Numbered from the stretch's first letter, positions 1 through 8,438 are shown. The stretch: 64,000 nucleotides of DNA from Bacteroidaceae bacterium (GCA_017427065.1 JAFRTL010000007.1:163292-227291), one strand, 5' to 3'. Numbers and translations are program-made. The notes: generated by a model from the sequence alone, not told the origin.

Positions 1-918
1 AATCTGAGCTTCATGACCAGACTTCACGCTCTGATACAACTTCTCAACCACAGGCTTGATGGCATCGTGGAACGGACCCATCCAATCCAGCGCACCACGT
101 TGAGCAGTAGTAGAACAGTTAGCATACATCCAGTCCATACCCTTCTGAGCGAACAACGGCATAAGTGACTGTGTAAGCTCCTCAACAGTCTCGTTGAAAG
201 CTTCAGATGGAGAGTGACCATTCTCACGCAACACCTCATACTGAGCTAATAACAGACCCTGAATAGCACCCATCAGTGAGCCACGCTCGCCAGTCAAGTC
301 AGAAGTAGCCTCACGCTGGAAGGTCGTCTCAAACAGATATCCAGAACCGATACCAATACCCAGTGCCAAAGTACGGTCAAGAGCCTTACCAGTAGCATCC
401 TGATATACTGCATATGAAGAATTCAAGCCACGACCCTCGAGGAACATGGTACGAAGAGATGTACCAGAGCCCTTAGGAGCCACCATGATCACGTCGATAT
501 CCTTCTGAGGAACACAACCAGTGCGATCATTCCAAGTGATAGCGAAGCCATGAGAGAAATAAAGCGCATTACCTGGCTGCAAGCACTTCTTCAGTGTAGG
601 CCATACAGACATCACTGCTGCATCAGAGAGCAGACACATCACGATGGTGCCTTTGGTAGCAGCCTCTTCGATAGAGAACAGAGTCTCACCTGGTACCCAA
701 CCGTCAGCAATAGCCTTTTCAAAAGTCTTACCTTGACGCTGACCAACGATTACATTGAAGCCATTGTCACGCAGGTTACAAGCCTGACCAGGACCCTGCA
801 CACCATAACCAATCACTGCGATTGTTTCATCTTTCAAAATCTCACGAGCTTTTTCCAATGGAAACTCTTCGCGGGTAACCACTTCCTCGATTACACCGCC
901 AAAATTCATTTTTGCCAT
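1..918 (-). CDS. ilvC: Ketol-acid reductoisomerase (partial, C-terminus beyond the left edge)
   Basis: This enzyme isomerises and reduces acetolactate or acetohydroxybutyrate with NADPH, the second step of valine and isoleucine synthesis. 306 codons are visible, from ATG at 918 (MAKMNFGG) to the window edge, with no stop. The Rossmann nucleotide-binding stretch GYGVQGPGQACNLRDNG lies near residue 38, and the family stretches APKGSGTSLR and SDLTGERGSLMGAIQGL follow. The visible part ends after a typical GALDWMGPFHDA segment, so perhaps 40 residues are missing, assuming the usual length of about 350. It is the last visible gene of the ilvD-ilvB-ilvN-thioesterase-ilvC run; the 72-nt gap before it shows no terminator, so it is probably cotranscribed under the leader attenuator upstream of ilvD. 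The identification is firm. Confidence 0.95.
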   Translation of the reverse strand, partial: MAKMNFGGVIEEVVTREEFPLEKAREILKDETIAVIGYGVQGPGQACNLRDNGFNVIVGQRQGKTFEKAIADGWVPGETLFSIEEAATKGTIVMCLLSDAAVMSVWPTLKKCLQPGNALYFSHGFAITWNDRTGCVPQKDIDVIMVAPKGSGTSLRTMFLEGRGLNSSYAVYQDATGKALDRTLALGIGIGSGYLFETTFQREATSDLTGERGSLMGAIQGLLLAQYEVLRENGHSPSEAFNETVEELTQSLMPLFAQKGMDWMYANCSTTAQRGALDWMGPFHDAIKPVVEKLYQSVKSGHEAQI

Positions 919-990
919 AAATACTTTTTTTATTGAGCATTGAACATGTTCAGATGCCCGTCGTTATTATTTTAAATTACAATTTTCCAT

Positions 991-1737
991 TTAACAAAAG
1001 ATCACTTTCGAGCGACAAACGGCTTCGCCGCTTTCCTTTCGCACCTCCACATCGTAATTGTCTGTCCCCTCTTCTTTATCCATGAAGAAGAATAGTTTCT
1101 CTCCAAAATAACTCTCAGCCATATAGGCTATCTCGAAACGGCGTACACGTTTCTCCTTAAACTTCTCCAAGGGGAAAAGATCCAATACATGCTCAATATA
1201 GCGCACACTGTTGAAATGCCCATTGATATCAATATCACTATATTTTGCCGTAATCGATGCCACAGGCTCCTGGTTCTTTACCTTGATGCGCGATGGTTTC
1301 TCTATTGGGCATGAACGTTCACAGATATAGTCTGTAATATTCCCATTATGCATCGCCATCAGGTCGGCTGGTTTACGGGTCACTGTACTTATCATTGCCC
1401 AAACAGAGCGAGCATAGCCCAATGTTTTGCCATTTTTATCAAGGACAGCAAAATTACGATCTGTAAACAGGCGATAGACATTCTCTACCCAAGTTTCCAC
1501 ACTAAAAGGCTCATATTGATAAGGCATCTCATCAAGTTCTATGGCCAAACGAGAAAGTACCCACGTATAATCCTCCTCATTAAGTTTGGCAATGCCAAAA
1601 CCACGTTCCGTAGAGTGAAAGCCTGCAGCATTGAGTAGATGATTACCCAGTACACCCATCGTCAACCTCCCAGTAAAATCAACATGGAATGGTTCGGCCA
1701 CAAAGTGATAGGTTCCTATTTTATTTGCTACGGTCAT
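991..1737 (-). CDS. Acyl-ACP thioesterase
   Basis: A 248-residue protein of the FatA/FatB-like acyl-ACP thioesterase family, which releases fatty acids from acyl carrier protein in the cytoplasm. It shows a double hot-dog layout: an N-terminal half with GNHLLNAAGFHSTERGFG, and a C-terminal half with DIDINGHFNSVRYIEHVLDL, which carries the Asn-x-His pair expected at the active site. The start overlaps the ilvN stop by ATGA (1734-1737), implying translational coupling. Lying inside the branched-chain amino acid operon, it may link acyl release to branched-chain precursor supply; that link is inference. Family identity is likely; substrate chain length cannot be read from sequence. Confidence 0.85.
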   Translation of the reverse strand: MTVANKIGTYHFVAEPFHVDFTGRLTMGVLGNHLLNAAGFHSTERGFGIAKLNEEDYTWVLSRLAIELDEMPYQYEPFSVETWVENVYRLFTDRNFAVLDKNGKTLGYARSVWAMISTVTRKPADLMAMHNGNITDYICERSCPIEKPSRIKVKNQEPVASITAKYSDIDINGHFNSVRYIEHVLDLFPLEKFKEKRVRRFEIAYMAESYFGEKLFFFMDKEEGTDNYDVEVRKESGEAVCRSKVIFC

Positions 1738-2285
1738 TGCTTGCTCTTCTCGTACTTTGCCTGACGTTTCTCTAGATATTCATCAACACGTTCAAATCTG
1801 CTCTTAGTGATGGCCACGCGACCAGAGCGAACAAATTGCAAGACACAACCTAGGGCTTTCAACTGCTCATTGAGTGTTGTAATCTCCGAACTCAATCCAT
1901 CCTGAATGAGGATTGAATAAACTGAGTTCACTTCCACGATGCGAGCGCCACTGCGACGAATCACTTTCGATACTTCTCTATTACTTTCCAACACTTGCGT
2001 CTTCAGTTTGTAAAGTGCAATTTCATCTTGGAATATCTCGTCATCGGTGAAATACTGCGTCTGCACCACGTCGATCTTCTTGGATATCTGCTTTGCCACT
2101 TTCTCCATCGTATCTGGGTCGGTCCAAGCCGTGATGGTATATTTATGTACTCCAGGGATAGAAGACGCGGATACGTTCAGACTTTCTATATTAATCTGCC
2201 TTCGCGTAAATACTGCAGTTACCTGATTCAGCACACCAGCCACGTTCTCCGAGTGTACGATGATGGTATATAAATTCTTCTCCAT
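1734..2285 (-). CDS. ilvN: Acetolactate synthase, small (regulatory) subunit
   Basis: A 183-residue regulatory subunit of acetohydroxyacid synthase, expected to bind IlvB and confer valine feedback. An N-terminal ACT domain opens with YTIIVHSENVAGVLNQVTAV and continues RRQINIESLNVS; the C-terminal half (about 80-165) matches the second ACT-like domain, with IVEVNSVYSILIQDG. The length is typical of bacterial IlvH/IlvN. It starts 12 nt downstream of the ilvB stop and overlaps the thioesterase start by four bases, so it is clearly within the operon. Confidence 0.93.
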   Translation of the reverse strand: MEKNLYTIIVHSENVAGVLNQVTAVFTRRQINIESLNVSASSIPGVHKYTITAWTDPDTMEKVAKQISKKIDVVQTQYFTDDEIFQDEIALYKLKTQVLESNREVSKVIRRSGARIVEVNSVYSILIQDGLSSEITTLNEQLKALGCVLQFVRSGRVAITKSRFERVDEYLEKRQAKYEKSKQ

Positions 2286-2297
2286 AATTCTTACATT

Positions 2298-3998
2298 TTA
2301 ATCCGTCTCCAGCATAATTTCACTGATGGCGCTACCAGGAGGAGTCATTGGTAACACGTTTTCTTCTTCTGCCACACAAGCCTCAAGGATGAATGGTCCA
2401 TCAGTTGCCAACATACGTTCAACAGCAGGTTTCAATTCCTCACGTTCAACAATCCTCGTGGCAGGGATGCCATAAGCCTCAGCTATCTTCATATAATCCG
2501 GATTCATCATATGAGTAAAGGAATAACGCCTATTAAAGAACAATTCCTGCCATTGACGAACATTTCCAAGGAAATGGTTGTTCAGGATAATCACCTTTAC
2601 AGGTACTTTATGCTCCATCACAACTCCCAGTTCCTGAATGGTCATCTGAGCTCCTCCATCACCCATGAACACACAAACGGTACGATCGGGTGCTCCAAAG
2701 CAAGCTCCTATGCCTGCAGGAAGGCCAAAACCCATGGTTCCAAGTCCACCAGAGGTAACCATACTACGCTGCTTAGCCAACTTGAAATAACGTGAGGCCG
2801 TCAACTGATTCTGACCAACATCTGTCACCAATATCGCCTCATGTTTCGTCGCCTCAGCCACTGTATTCACCACTTCTCCATAAGTCAGAGGGCCAGATTC
2901 TGGATATAGTTCATTATGAATGACCTTGTCATATTCCAACTTCTCATAAGTAGAGAAGCTATCTACCCACTTCGTATGTTTCGTAGGCTGAAGCAATTTT
3001 CCCACTTCTGTAAGAGTCTGCTTACAATCACCCAATACAGCCACATCGACCTTCACATTCTTATTGATCTCAGCAGGATCGATGTCGAAATGGATAATCT
3101 TCGCCTGTTTGGCATAGTTAGGAAGGAAACCTGTCACACGATCGCTGAATCGCATACCCACCGCAATCAGCACATCGCATTTGTTGGTATTCACATTCGG
3201 GCCAATATTGCCGTGCATACCCAACATACCCTTATTCAGTGGGTGGTTATAAGGAATAGCAGAGAGGCCCAACATCGTAGTGCCGCAAGGGATATCTGCC
3301 TTTTCTATAAAATCTCGCAGTTCTTGCTGTGCATTACCCAGTTCTACACCCTGCCCCACCAACATGAATGGACGCTTGGCGTTATTGATGAGTTCTGCCG
3401 CTTCTCTAATCGATACAGGATCCGTATCTGGCACTGGGTCATAACTGCGGATATAATCTATCTCTGCAGGTTCATACTCTATCATCTGCGTCTGTGCACT
3501 TTTTGGAAAGTCCAACACTACAGGTCCAGGTCTGCCACTCTTGGCGATATAGAAAGCACGTGCCACGGCTTTGGCTATATCATTAGCATCACGAATCATA
3601 TAGCTCCACTTGGAGATAGGTTGTGTCAAACCTACCCAATCAACCTCCTGAAATGCATCCGTTCCCAAGGCACTTACACCCACCTGACCAGCAATCACTA
3701 CTATTGGGGTACTGTCGATCATAGCATCAGCAATACCCGTTACGGTGTTAGTAGCACCAGGGCCACTAGTAACCAAGCAGACCCCAACCTCTCCAGAGAC
3801 TCGAGCAAAGCCTTCAGCCGCATGGGCAGCCCCTTGTTCATGACGCACCAGAATGTGGTTTAGTTTGTCCATATGGTCATACAATGCATCATACACAGGC
3901 ATGATACTACCGCCAGGATAGCCGAAGATGGTCTTCACTCCTTGATGTTCCAAAGAACGCATCAACGCTTCCGAACCTGAAATCTTTTCCTTTTCCAT
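2298..3998 (-). CDS. ilvB: Acetolactate synthase, large (catalytic) subunit
   Basis: A 566-residue ThDP enzyme that condenses pyruvate with pyruvate or 2-oxobutyrate, the first committed step of branched-chain synthesis. The N-terminal PYR domain carries FGYPGGSIMPVYDAL and RHEQGAAHAAEGFAR, where the Glu activates the cofactor. The C-terminal PP domain shows the ThDP/Mg motif GDGGAQMTIQEL followed by NNHFLGNVRQW. I take the ATG at 3998 (MEKEKISGSEAL) as the start. An in-frame TTG at 4046 overlaps the ilvD stop, but it would add a 16-residue tail unlike the family's usual N-terminus. The gene sits 44 nt after ilvD. Confidence 0.95.
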   Translation of the reverse strand: MEKEKISGSEALMRSLEHQGVKTIFGYPGGSIMPVYDALYDHMDKLNHILVRHEQGAAHAAEGFARVSGEVGVCLVTSGPGATNTVTGIADAMIDSTPIVVIAGQVGVSALGTDAFQEVDWVGLTQPISKWSYMIRDANDIAKAVARAFYIAKSGRPGPVVLDFPKSAQTQMIEYEPAEIDYIRSYDPVPDTDPVSIREAAELINNAKRPFMLVGQGVELGNAQQELRDFIEKADIPCGTTMLGLSAIPYNHPLNKGMLGMHGNIGPNVNTNKCDVLIAVGMRFSDRVTGFLPNYAKQAKIIHFDIDPAEINKNVKVDVAVLGDCKQTLTEVGKLLQPTKHTKWVDSFSTYEKLEYDKVIHNELYPESGPLTYGEVVNTVAEATKHEAILVTDVGQNQLTASRYFKLAKQRSMVTSGGLGTMGFGLPAGIGACFGAPDRTVCVFMGDGGAQMTIQELGVVMEHKVPVKVIILNNHFLGNVRQWQELFFNRRYSFTHMMNPDYMKIAEAYGIPATRIVEREELKPAVERMLATDGPFILEACVAEEENVLPMTPPGSAISEIMLETD

Positions 3999-4042
3999 TT
4001 TATCTATATCAAGTATCCTATTGGATAATTCTCCATTATCAA

Positions 4043-5845
4043 TCAATCTATTATTCTCACGCCACCCTTATCTGCCGAGCTCACGCTCTGAGCATAGGCA
4101 CGCAATGCCTTGGACACCACACGCTGACGCTTCAATGGTTGTTGTGGACGGGCAGCCAACTCCTCATCGGAGAGGCGTACGTTGATGCTGCGATTAGGGA
4201 TGTCTATTTCTATGATGTCCCCATCTTTCACTTTTCCGATATTTCCACCAGCAGCAGCTTCAGGAGAAATATGACCTATACTCAATCCTGAAGTACCTCC
4301 GCTGAAGCGACCATCAGTAATCAGAGCACACTCCTTACCTAAATGACGACTCTTGATGTAAGAAGTTGGATACAGCATCTCCTGCATGCCGGGGCCACCC
4401 TTCGGACCTTCGTGGGTGATAACCACCACGTCACCACTCACCACACTGCCATTGAGGATGCCCTCGCAAGCGTCTTCCTGAGAATCGAAAACCTTAGCAG
4501 GACCACTAAACTTCCAAATGCTCTCATCCACACCTGCCGTTTTCACCACACAGCCGTCTTGAGCAATGTTTCCAAACAGCACGGCCAAGCCACCATCCTT
4601 AGTGTAGGCATGCTCAATATCACGGATACAGCCATTAGCACGATCAGTGTCAAGGGTATCATAAACACATTCCTGACTACCCATCACATTGCTGAATTTA
4701 TTGGCAGGAGCAGTACTATAGATGCGCTTTGCTTCAGCATCGATATTTTCGGAGAGGATATTATACTTCTTCAGATCTTCTGCCAACGTGGCACCATTGA
4801 CGCGCTTCACCTGCGTATGCAACAAATCGCCTTTAGCCAGTTCGCCGAGGATGCCGAGAATACCTCCAGCACGTCCACACTCCTGTACGCTATACTTCTG
4901 CGTATTCGGAGCCAACTTACAGAGGCAAGGTACCTTGCGACTAAGTTGGTCGATATCTTTCATCTGGAAATCCACGCCACCCTCTTGTGCTACTGCCAAC
5001 AGATGTAGAATCGTGTTCGTAGATCCACCCATTGCAATGTCCAAGGTCATGGCATTGAGGAAAGCCTCACGGGTGGCGATGCTACGTGGCAATACGCTCT
5101 CATCGCCTTCCTCATAATATTTATAGGCATTCTTAACTATCTGACGGGCAGCATCCTTGAAGAGCTGGATACGGTTCTTATGAGTGGCCAAGATGGTGCC
5201 GTTTCCTGGTAAAGAAAGACCGATGGCTTCTGTCAGGGAGTTCATTGAGTTGGCCGTGAACATACCAGAGCAGCAACCACACCCAGGGCAAGCTCTGTTC
5301 TCAATCTCAGCCAATTCCTCATCACTCACACTGGTATCTGCACCTTTCACCATCGCGGCGATCAGGTCCACATTCTCCCCTTTATACTTACCAGCCTCCA
5401 TCGGACCGCCACTGCAGAATACCGCAGGGATATTCAGTCGCATGGCAGCCATAAGCATACCTGGGGTCACTTTATCACAGTTGGAAATGCAGATCATCGC
5501 ATCCGCCTTATGGGCATTGACCATGTATTCCACAGAATCGGCAATGATATCACGTGAAGGCAATGAATAGAGCATACCATCATGTCCCATAGCGATACCG
5601 TCATCGATGGCAATCGTATTGAACTCTGCGGCATAGCATCCCATGCTTTCTATCTCCTTCTTCACAATCTGTCCTATTTCATGCAGATGTGTGTGCCCAG
5701 GCACAAACTGCGTAAAAGAATTGACAATAGCAATGACAGGCTTGCCAAACATCTCACGCTTCATACCATTGGCCACCCACAAAGCACGGGCACCTGCCAT
5801 TCTGCGACCTTCCGTACATACGGCACTTCTCAAAGGATGTTTCAT
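4043..5845 (-). CDS. ilvD: Dihydroxy-acid dehydratase
   Basis: A 600-residue Fe-S dehydratase that makes 2-oxo acids, the third step of valine and isoleucine synthesis. Cysteines expected for the cluster appear in [11 protein letters not shown] and [31 protein letters not shown] and the C-terminal [20 protein letters not shown] are also family motifs. The start is the ATG at 5845 (MKHPLRSAV). An in-frame TTG at 5869 lies within the 3' flank of the attenuator hairpin and is rejected. It is the first structural gene of the operon, directly downstream of the attenuator, so it is the gene most directly subject to it. Confidence 0.95.
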   Translation of the reverse strand: MKHPLRSAVCTEGRRMAGARALWVANGMKREMFGKPVIAIVNSFTQFVPGHTHLHEIGQIVKKEIESMGCYAAEFNTIAIDDGIAMGHDGMLYSLPSRDIIADSVEYMVNAHKADAMICISNCDKVTPGMLMAAMRLNIPAVFCSGGPMEAGKYKGENVDLIAAMVKGADTSVSDEELAEIENRACPGCGCCSGMFTANSMNSLTEAIGLSLPGNGTILATHKNRIQLFKDAARQIVKNAYKYYEEGDESVLPRSIATREAFLNAMTLDIAMGGSTNTILHLLAVAQEGGVDFQMKDIDQLSRKVPCLCKLAPNTQKYSVQECGRAGGILGILGELAKGDLLHTQVKRVNGATLAEDLKKYNILSENIDAEAKRIYSTAPANKFSNVMGSQECVYDTLDTDRANGCIRDIEHAYTKDGGLAVLFGNIAQDGCVVKTAGVDESIWKFSGPAKVFDSQEDACEGILNGSVVSGDVVVITHEGPKGGPGMQEMLYPTSYIKSRHLGKECALITDGRFSGGTSGLSIGHISPEAAAGGNIGKVKDGDIIEIDIPNRSINVRLSDEELAARPQQPLKRQRVVSKALRAYAQSVSSADKGGVRIID

Positions 5846-5867
5846 TTTCTTTTTCTTTAAATAAATC

Positions 5868-5901
5868 AAAAAGCCTTCCCCAATATGTGAGAAAGGCTTT
5901 T
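5868..5901 (-). terminator. Attenuator terminator in the ilv leader
   Basis: On the minus strand the arm at 5901-5891 pairs with 5879-5869 over 11 bp (one G-U), with an 11-nt loop; the 3' arm ends in a run of T. It lies between the leader peptide (stop at 5950) and ilvD (start 5845), so it can only act as a premature terminator of this operon. Six bases of its 5' arm are also claimed by the antiterminator pairing at 5887-5896, so the two structures exclude each other. Confidence 0.85.
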
Positions 5902-5947
5902 CCTATTTTTTATTAATCTGAATACATACACCAACAACCTTTCTCAC
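5887..5947 (-). promoter_or_regulatory. Antiterminator pairing of the ilv attenuator
   Basis: Minus-strand GTGAGAAAGG (5947-5938) is a perfect 10-bp complement of CCTTTCTCAC (5896-5887), which includes part of the terminator 5' arm. The first segment begins two bases after the leader stop codon, so a ribosome that reaches the stop would cover it and allow termination, while a ribosome stalled earlier on Leu, Ile or Val codons would leave it free to pair. The pairing is read directly from the sequence; the mechanism follows classical leader-peptide attenuation. Confidence 0.8.
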
Positions 5948-5949
5948 GC

Positions 5950-6018
5950 TTATAGCTCGACGACCACAAGACGGACAATAATCAAATCTACTAGGTTGAG
6001 TGATGTAAGCTTATTCAT
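5950..6018 (-). CDS. ilv operon leader peptide (22 aa, Leu/Ile/Val-rich)
   Basis: The ORF reads MNKLTSLNLVDL followed by IIVRLVVVEL and a TAA stop. Of 22 residues, 6 are Leu, 5 Val and 2 Ile, with IIV and VVV clusters near the end. A GGAG lies just upstream of the ATG, and the ORF starts about 18 nt after the predicted transcription start. Its product is presumably not functional; its translation would sense charged tRNA for branched-chain amino acids and set the choice between terminator and antiterminator before ilvD. The composition, placement and exact match to the operon's function make this call strong. Confidence 0.88.
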   Translation of the reverse strand: MNKLTSLNLVDLIIVRLVVVEL

Positions 6019-6043
6019 AATCTCCTTTTTTAAATTTCGGTTG

Positions 6044-6075
6044 CAAAGTTAAATAGATTTTTCTCATACACCAAA
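6044..6075 (-). promoter_or_regulatory. Promoter of the ilv operon
   Basis: On the minus strand, TTTG (6075-6072) is followed by 20 nt and TAACTTTG (6051-6044), a full match to the Bacteroidota -33/-7 pattern TTTG and TAnnTTTG. Transcription should start near 6037, giving a leader of about 190 nt before ilvD. Confidence 0.8.
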
Positions 6076-6196
6076 CAATTGTAAGAGAAAGTTGCATCTT
6101 TTATTTAAAATTGTAAGGATTCGCATTCTTTGAACGCAAAATGATGGTTATTTGGAAACTTATCACTACCTTTGTGCTCTAATAATAGTAAATGAT

Positions 6197-6745
6197 ATGG
6201 AGAATAAGTACTACAAAGTAGCCTACAAGCTATATACCATCGAGGATGGAGAGCGCGATTTTGCTGAAGAAGCCCCTGCAGATGAGCCATTCGAGTTTAT
6301 CACAGGTCTGGGCCTGGCCATTGAGGCTTTTGAAAAAAAGATGGAAGCATTGGTCACTGGTGACAAGTTCGACTTTGTCATTCCTCAAAATGAGGCCTAT
6401 GGTGAATATGATGAAACCCATGTAGTGGAGTTGCCAAAGAGCACCTTCTTCATCGATGGCAAATTTGATGATGAGCATGTGCAGGAAGGAGCCATCATTC
6501 CACTGATTTCAGCAGATGGAGATCGTTTCAGTGCTGTAGTCAATGAAATCAAAGAGAATGTGGTAGAGGTTGACCTCAATCACCCTTTGGCTGGTTGCGA
6601 CCTTAATTTCATTGGTGAAGTCATCGAAGCTCGTCCTGCCACTGCTGAAGAAATTGCTGCTGTGACAGCACCTGCAGGATGCAGCGGTTGTGAAAAAGGG
6701 AAGAAAGGCTGCAACTGCGAAGGCGGCTGCGAAGGTTGCTGTTAA
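6197..6745 (+). CDS. FKBP-type peptidyl-prolyl cis-trans isomerase, SlyD-like
   Basis: A 182-residue SlyD-type FKBP: a short FKBP domain interrupted by an insert-in-flap chaperone region. Typical segments are GLGLAIEAFEKKMEALVTGD, then VIPQNEAYGEYDE, and NHPLAGCDLNFIGEVIEA. The C-terminal tail (about residues 163-182) is rich in Cys, Gly and Lys (CSGCEKGKKGCNCEGG), where the Escherichia coli protein has a His-rich metal-binding tail. It probably folds proline-containing proteins in the cytoplasm and may bind metal. The start is the ATG at 6197 (MENKYYKV); an in-frame TTG at 6152 lies upstream of the -7-like TACCTTTG at 6167-6174 and is rejected. It is monocistronic, ending at a strong terminator. 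Confidence 0.88.
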   Translation: MENKYYKVAYKLYTIEDGERDFAEEAPADEPFEFITGLGLAIEAFEKKMEALVTGDKFDFVIPQNEAYGEYDETHVVELPKSTFFIDGKFDDEHVQEGAIIPLISADGDRFSAVVNEIKENVVEVDLNHPLAGCDLNFIGEVIEARPATAEEIAAVTAPAGCSGCEKGKKGCNCEGGCEGCC

Positions 6746-6771
6746 GATAAATAACATCGTTTTATTGGTTT

Positions 6772-6815
6772 CAGAGCGCATCAGTCTTTCAATGAGGATG
6801 CGCTCTGTTTTTTTT
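6772..6815 (+). terminator. Intrinsic terminator of the slyD-like gene
   Basis: An 11-bp perfect stem, CAGAGCGCATC (6772-6782) with GATGCGCTCTG (6797-6807), followed by eight T (6808-6815), 26 nt after the stop codon. Confidence 0.92.
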
Positions 6816-6842
6816 ATCTAGTGATGCACAGTGCTCCTACAG

Positions 6843-7090
6843 CAACTGAAAACTGAGATTTTGAGATGCATAAATATACATTCTCCACAAGAAACCACAG
6901 ATGCAGTAACGAAAAATGCCTCACTCTGGATTTTTTCTTCCCTCACGAGGGCGTAAAATTTTCCTCACTAGAAACCCGGAATTTGCGCTAAAGAAAACGA
7001 TTAATAAAGTTGAGCGAATATGCATATATATACGCTTCCTTTTATTTTAGAACGCATAAATATGCATCTCAAAATCTCAGTTTTCAGTTG
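6843..7090. repeat. MITE-like non-coding element with 30-bp terminal inverted repeats
   Basis: The left end (6843-6872) and right end (7061-7090) are perfect inverted repeats of 30 bp; the left one begins CAACTGAAAACTGAGATTTT. The 188-bp interior has no ORF and is AT-rich, with several ATGCAT/ATATGCATAT-type words. There is no obvious target-site duplication at the edges. It fills most of the gap between the slyD-like gene and the TPR gene. It could be a miniature transposable element, or a very large stem-loop. The inverted repeat itself is certain; its origin is not. Confidence 0.6.
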
Positions 7091-7340
7091 TTTTAAGAAT
7101 ATAGCCGTGCACAACATTTGTTGGTACACAGTTTAATGTTTCTTTCGAAACACTGAAATGCTGGATTTTTTATTTTGAATCATTTCGTTTTTCTACAAAG
7201 TTTACATTATCTTTGCAGATAGTAAACTCATAGTACCCACCTACATCATGCTGATAGGCGATGGCGATCTGTGAGACATGGAATTTTGTCAGCATATTCT
7301 CTTGGCTTTATATTTACGTTTATATTTCATAATTTATCAG

Positions 7341-8192
7341 ATGGGCTTTTGGAAATCACTCTTTACTGGCAAGGATGAAACGCCAGAAGAAAGCATACAA
7401 AAAGAAGAGGCAAAGAACTTCGATATCTTCAAGTTCGATGGTGTAAGAGCACAACGAATGGGACGCTTGGATTACGCCTTACGTTGTTATGACGAAGCAC
7501 TGAACCTGAAGGAGGATTTTGAGACATTGAGCTATAAGTCCACTACCCTTATTGCCATGAATCGTCTGGAAGAGGCGCGTGATGTGTTGAAGCGTATGTC
7601 AGAATTGCAACCTCAGAGAACAGAGACACACATCACCCTTGCCAACATTCTGTTTATGACAGACGAGTACGAGGCCATGAAAGCCAGTGCAGCGAAGGCG
7701 GTGGAGTGCAACGAGGAGAATCCTATGGCATATTATCTTCTTGGAAAGGCAGAGGAAGCATTGCAGCATCCAGAGGCTGCCATCGAAGCACTGACAAAAG
7801 CCATTGAAAAGCAACCCGATTTTATTGAGGCACTGAATTCGCGTGCTGGTCTCTTGGAAGAGTCTGGCAACAGCGAGAAAGCCATGGCTGATATAAAGGA
7901 AGTGTTGAAACTGAATGAAGAAGATGAAACAGCCTTAGCACTTCGAGCATACATATACTATAAGGTAGAAAACAACACGGAAAAGGCTAAAGCAGACTAT
8001 CGGCATATCATAGATCTGAATCCATTCAACAAGCAAGCCTACATTGCCCTGATAGCTTTACTTCAATCTGAAGGCAACACTGAAGAGGCCCAAAAACTGG
8101 AGGAAGAAGCCAGTGCCCTGAACCTGAATAATGAGGATATGCCTAACTATTCCATTGGAGGTATGGAGAAGCGGGATGTGTTGGGGCTGTAA
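7341..8192 (+). CDS. Tetratricopeptide repeat protein
   Basis: A 283-residue soluble protein made almost entirely of helical TPR units: for example GRLDYALRCYDEALNLKEDF, HPEAAIEALTKAIEKQPDFI and GNSEKAMADIKEVLKLNEED, about six repeats from residue 30 to 270. It presumably acts as a protein-protein scaffold; no partner or enzyme domain is visible. I chose the ATG at 7341 (MGFWKSLFTGKDE) because the upstream in-frame ATG at 7278 would add 21 residues of an unusual hydrophobic tail; that longer form cannot be excluded and would look like a signal anchor. A -7 box TATCTTTG lies at 7208-7215. It is a single gene, followed by the aromatic operon leader. Confidence 0.82.
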   Translation: MGFWKSLFTGKDETPEESIQKEEAKNFDIFKFDGVRAQRMGRLDYALRCYDEALNLKEDFETLSYKSTTLIAMNRLEEARDVLKRMSELQPQRTETHITLANILFMTDEYEAMKASAAKAVECNEENPMAYYLLGKAEEALQHPEAAIEALTKAIEKQPDFIEALNSRAGLLEESGNSEKAMADIKEVLKLNEEDETALALRAYIYYKVENNTEKAKADYRHIIDLNPFNKQAYIALIALLQSEGNTEEAQKLEEEASALNLNNEDMPNYSIGGMEKRDVLGL

Positions 8193-8235
8193 GACATTGA
8201 GCATTGAACATTAAAAAAATAAAATTTTGTGACAA

Positions 8236-8269
8236 TTTGTTTGGAAATAAGAAATTTTCATTACATTTG
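8236..8269 (+). promoter_or_regulatory. Promoter of the aromatic amino acid operon
   Basis: TTTG occurs twice (8236-8239 and 8240-8243), with TACATTTG at 8262-8269; the spacing is 22 or 18 nt, close to the Bacteroidota pattern. Transcription would start near 8275, about 22 nt before the leader-peptide ATG. Confidence 0.7.
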
Positions 8270-8296
8270 CACCCGATAAGCATATAATTTGTAAAA

Positions 8297-8383
8297 ATGA
8301 AGCAGTTTACTTACGCATATTACTCCTTTTATTACTTTTACTTTGGCCAAGAAGTAGAGCGGGAGTTTGTATGTGCCGAGTGA
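8297..8383 (+). CDS. Aromatic operon leader peptide (28 aa, Phe/Tyr-rich)
   Basis: The ORF reads MKQFTYAYYSFYYFYF followed by GQEVEREFVCAE and a TGA stop. Ten of the 13 residues from 4 to 16 are Phe or Tyr. It precedes an operon making exactly these two amino acids and is followed by a terminator hairpin before pheA. Translation speed across the aromatic block would decide between antiterminator and terminator. The composition is far from chance for a 28-codon frame, so the call is strong although no peptide product needs to accumulate. Confidence 0.9.
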   Translation: MKQFTYAYYSFYYFYFGQEVEREFVCAE

Positions 8384-8438
8384 CAGCGACGCTTAAGAAC
8401 TAAAAAAGAACAGAAAGTTAAACATAGAAATCCCGCTC
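8357..8438 (+). promoter_or_regulatory. Antiterminator pairing of the aromatic attenuator
   Basis: GAGCGGGA (8357-8364, inside leader codons 21-23) is a perfect 8-bp complement of TCCCGCTC (8431-8438), which is the core of the terminator 5' arm, so the two pairings exclude each other. A ribosome stalled in codons 4-16 would leave 8357-8364 exposed and favour antitermination. A weaker competing pairing ACTCC (8322-8326) with GGAGT (8362-8366) may protect the segment in other states. Confidence 0.75.

Noticed and set aside
2916-3863. Long open frame antisense to ilvB
   Set aside because: It overlaps a clearly functional gene on the other strand, has no family motifs and low-complexity composition; it is a shadow frame, as are the long ones opposite carB and ilvD.
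4043-4046. TTG start for ilvB overlapping the ilvD stop
   Set aside because: It adds a tail unlike the family; the ATG at 3998 matches the usual N-terminus.
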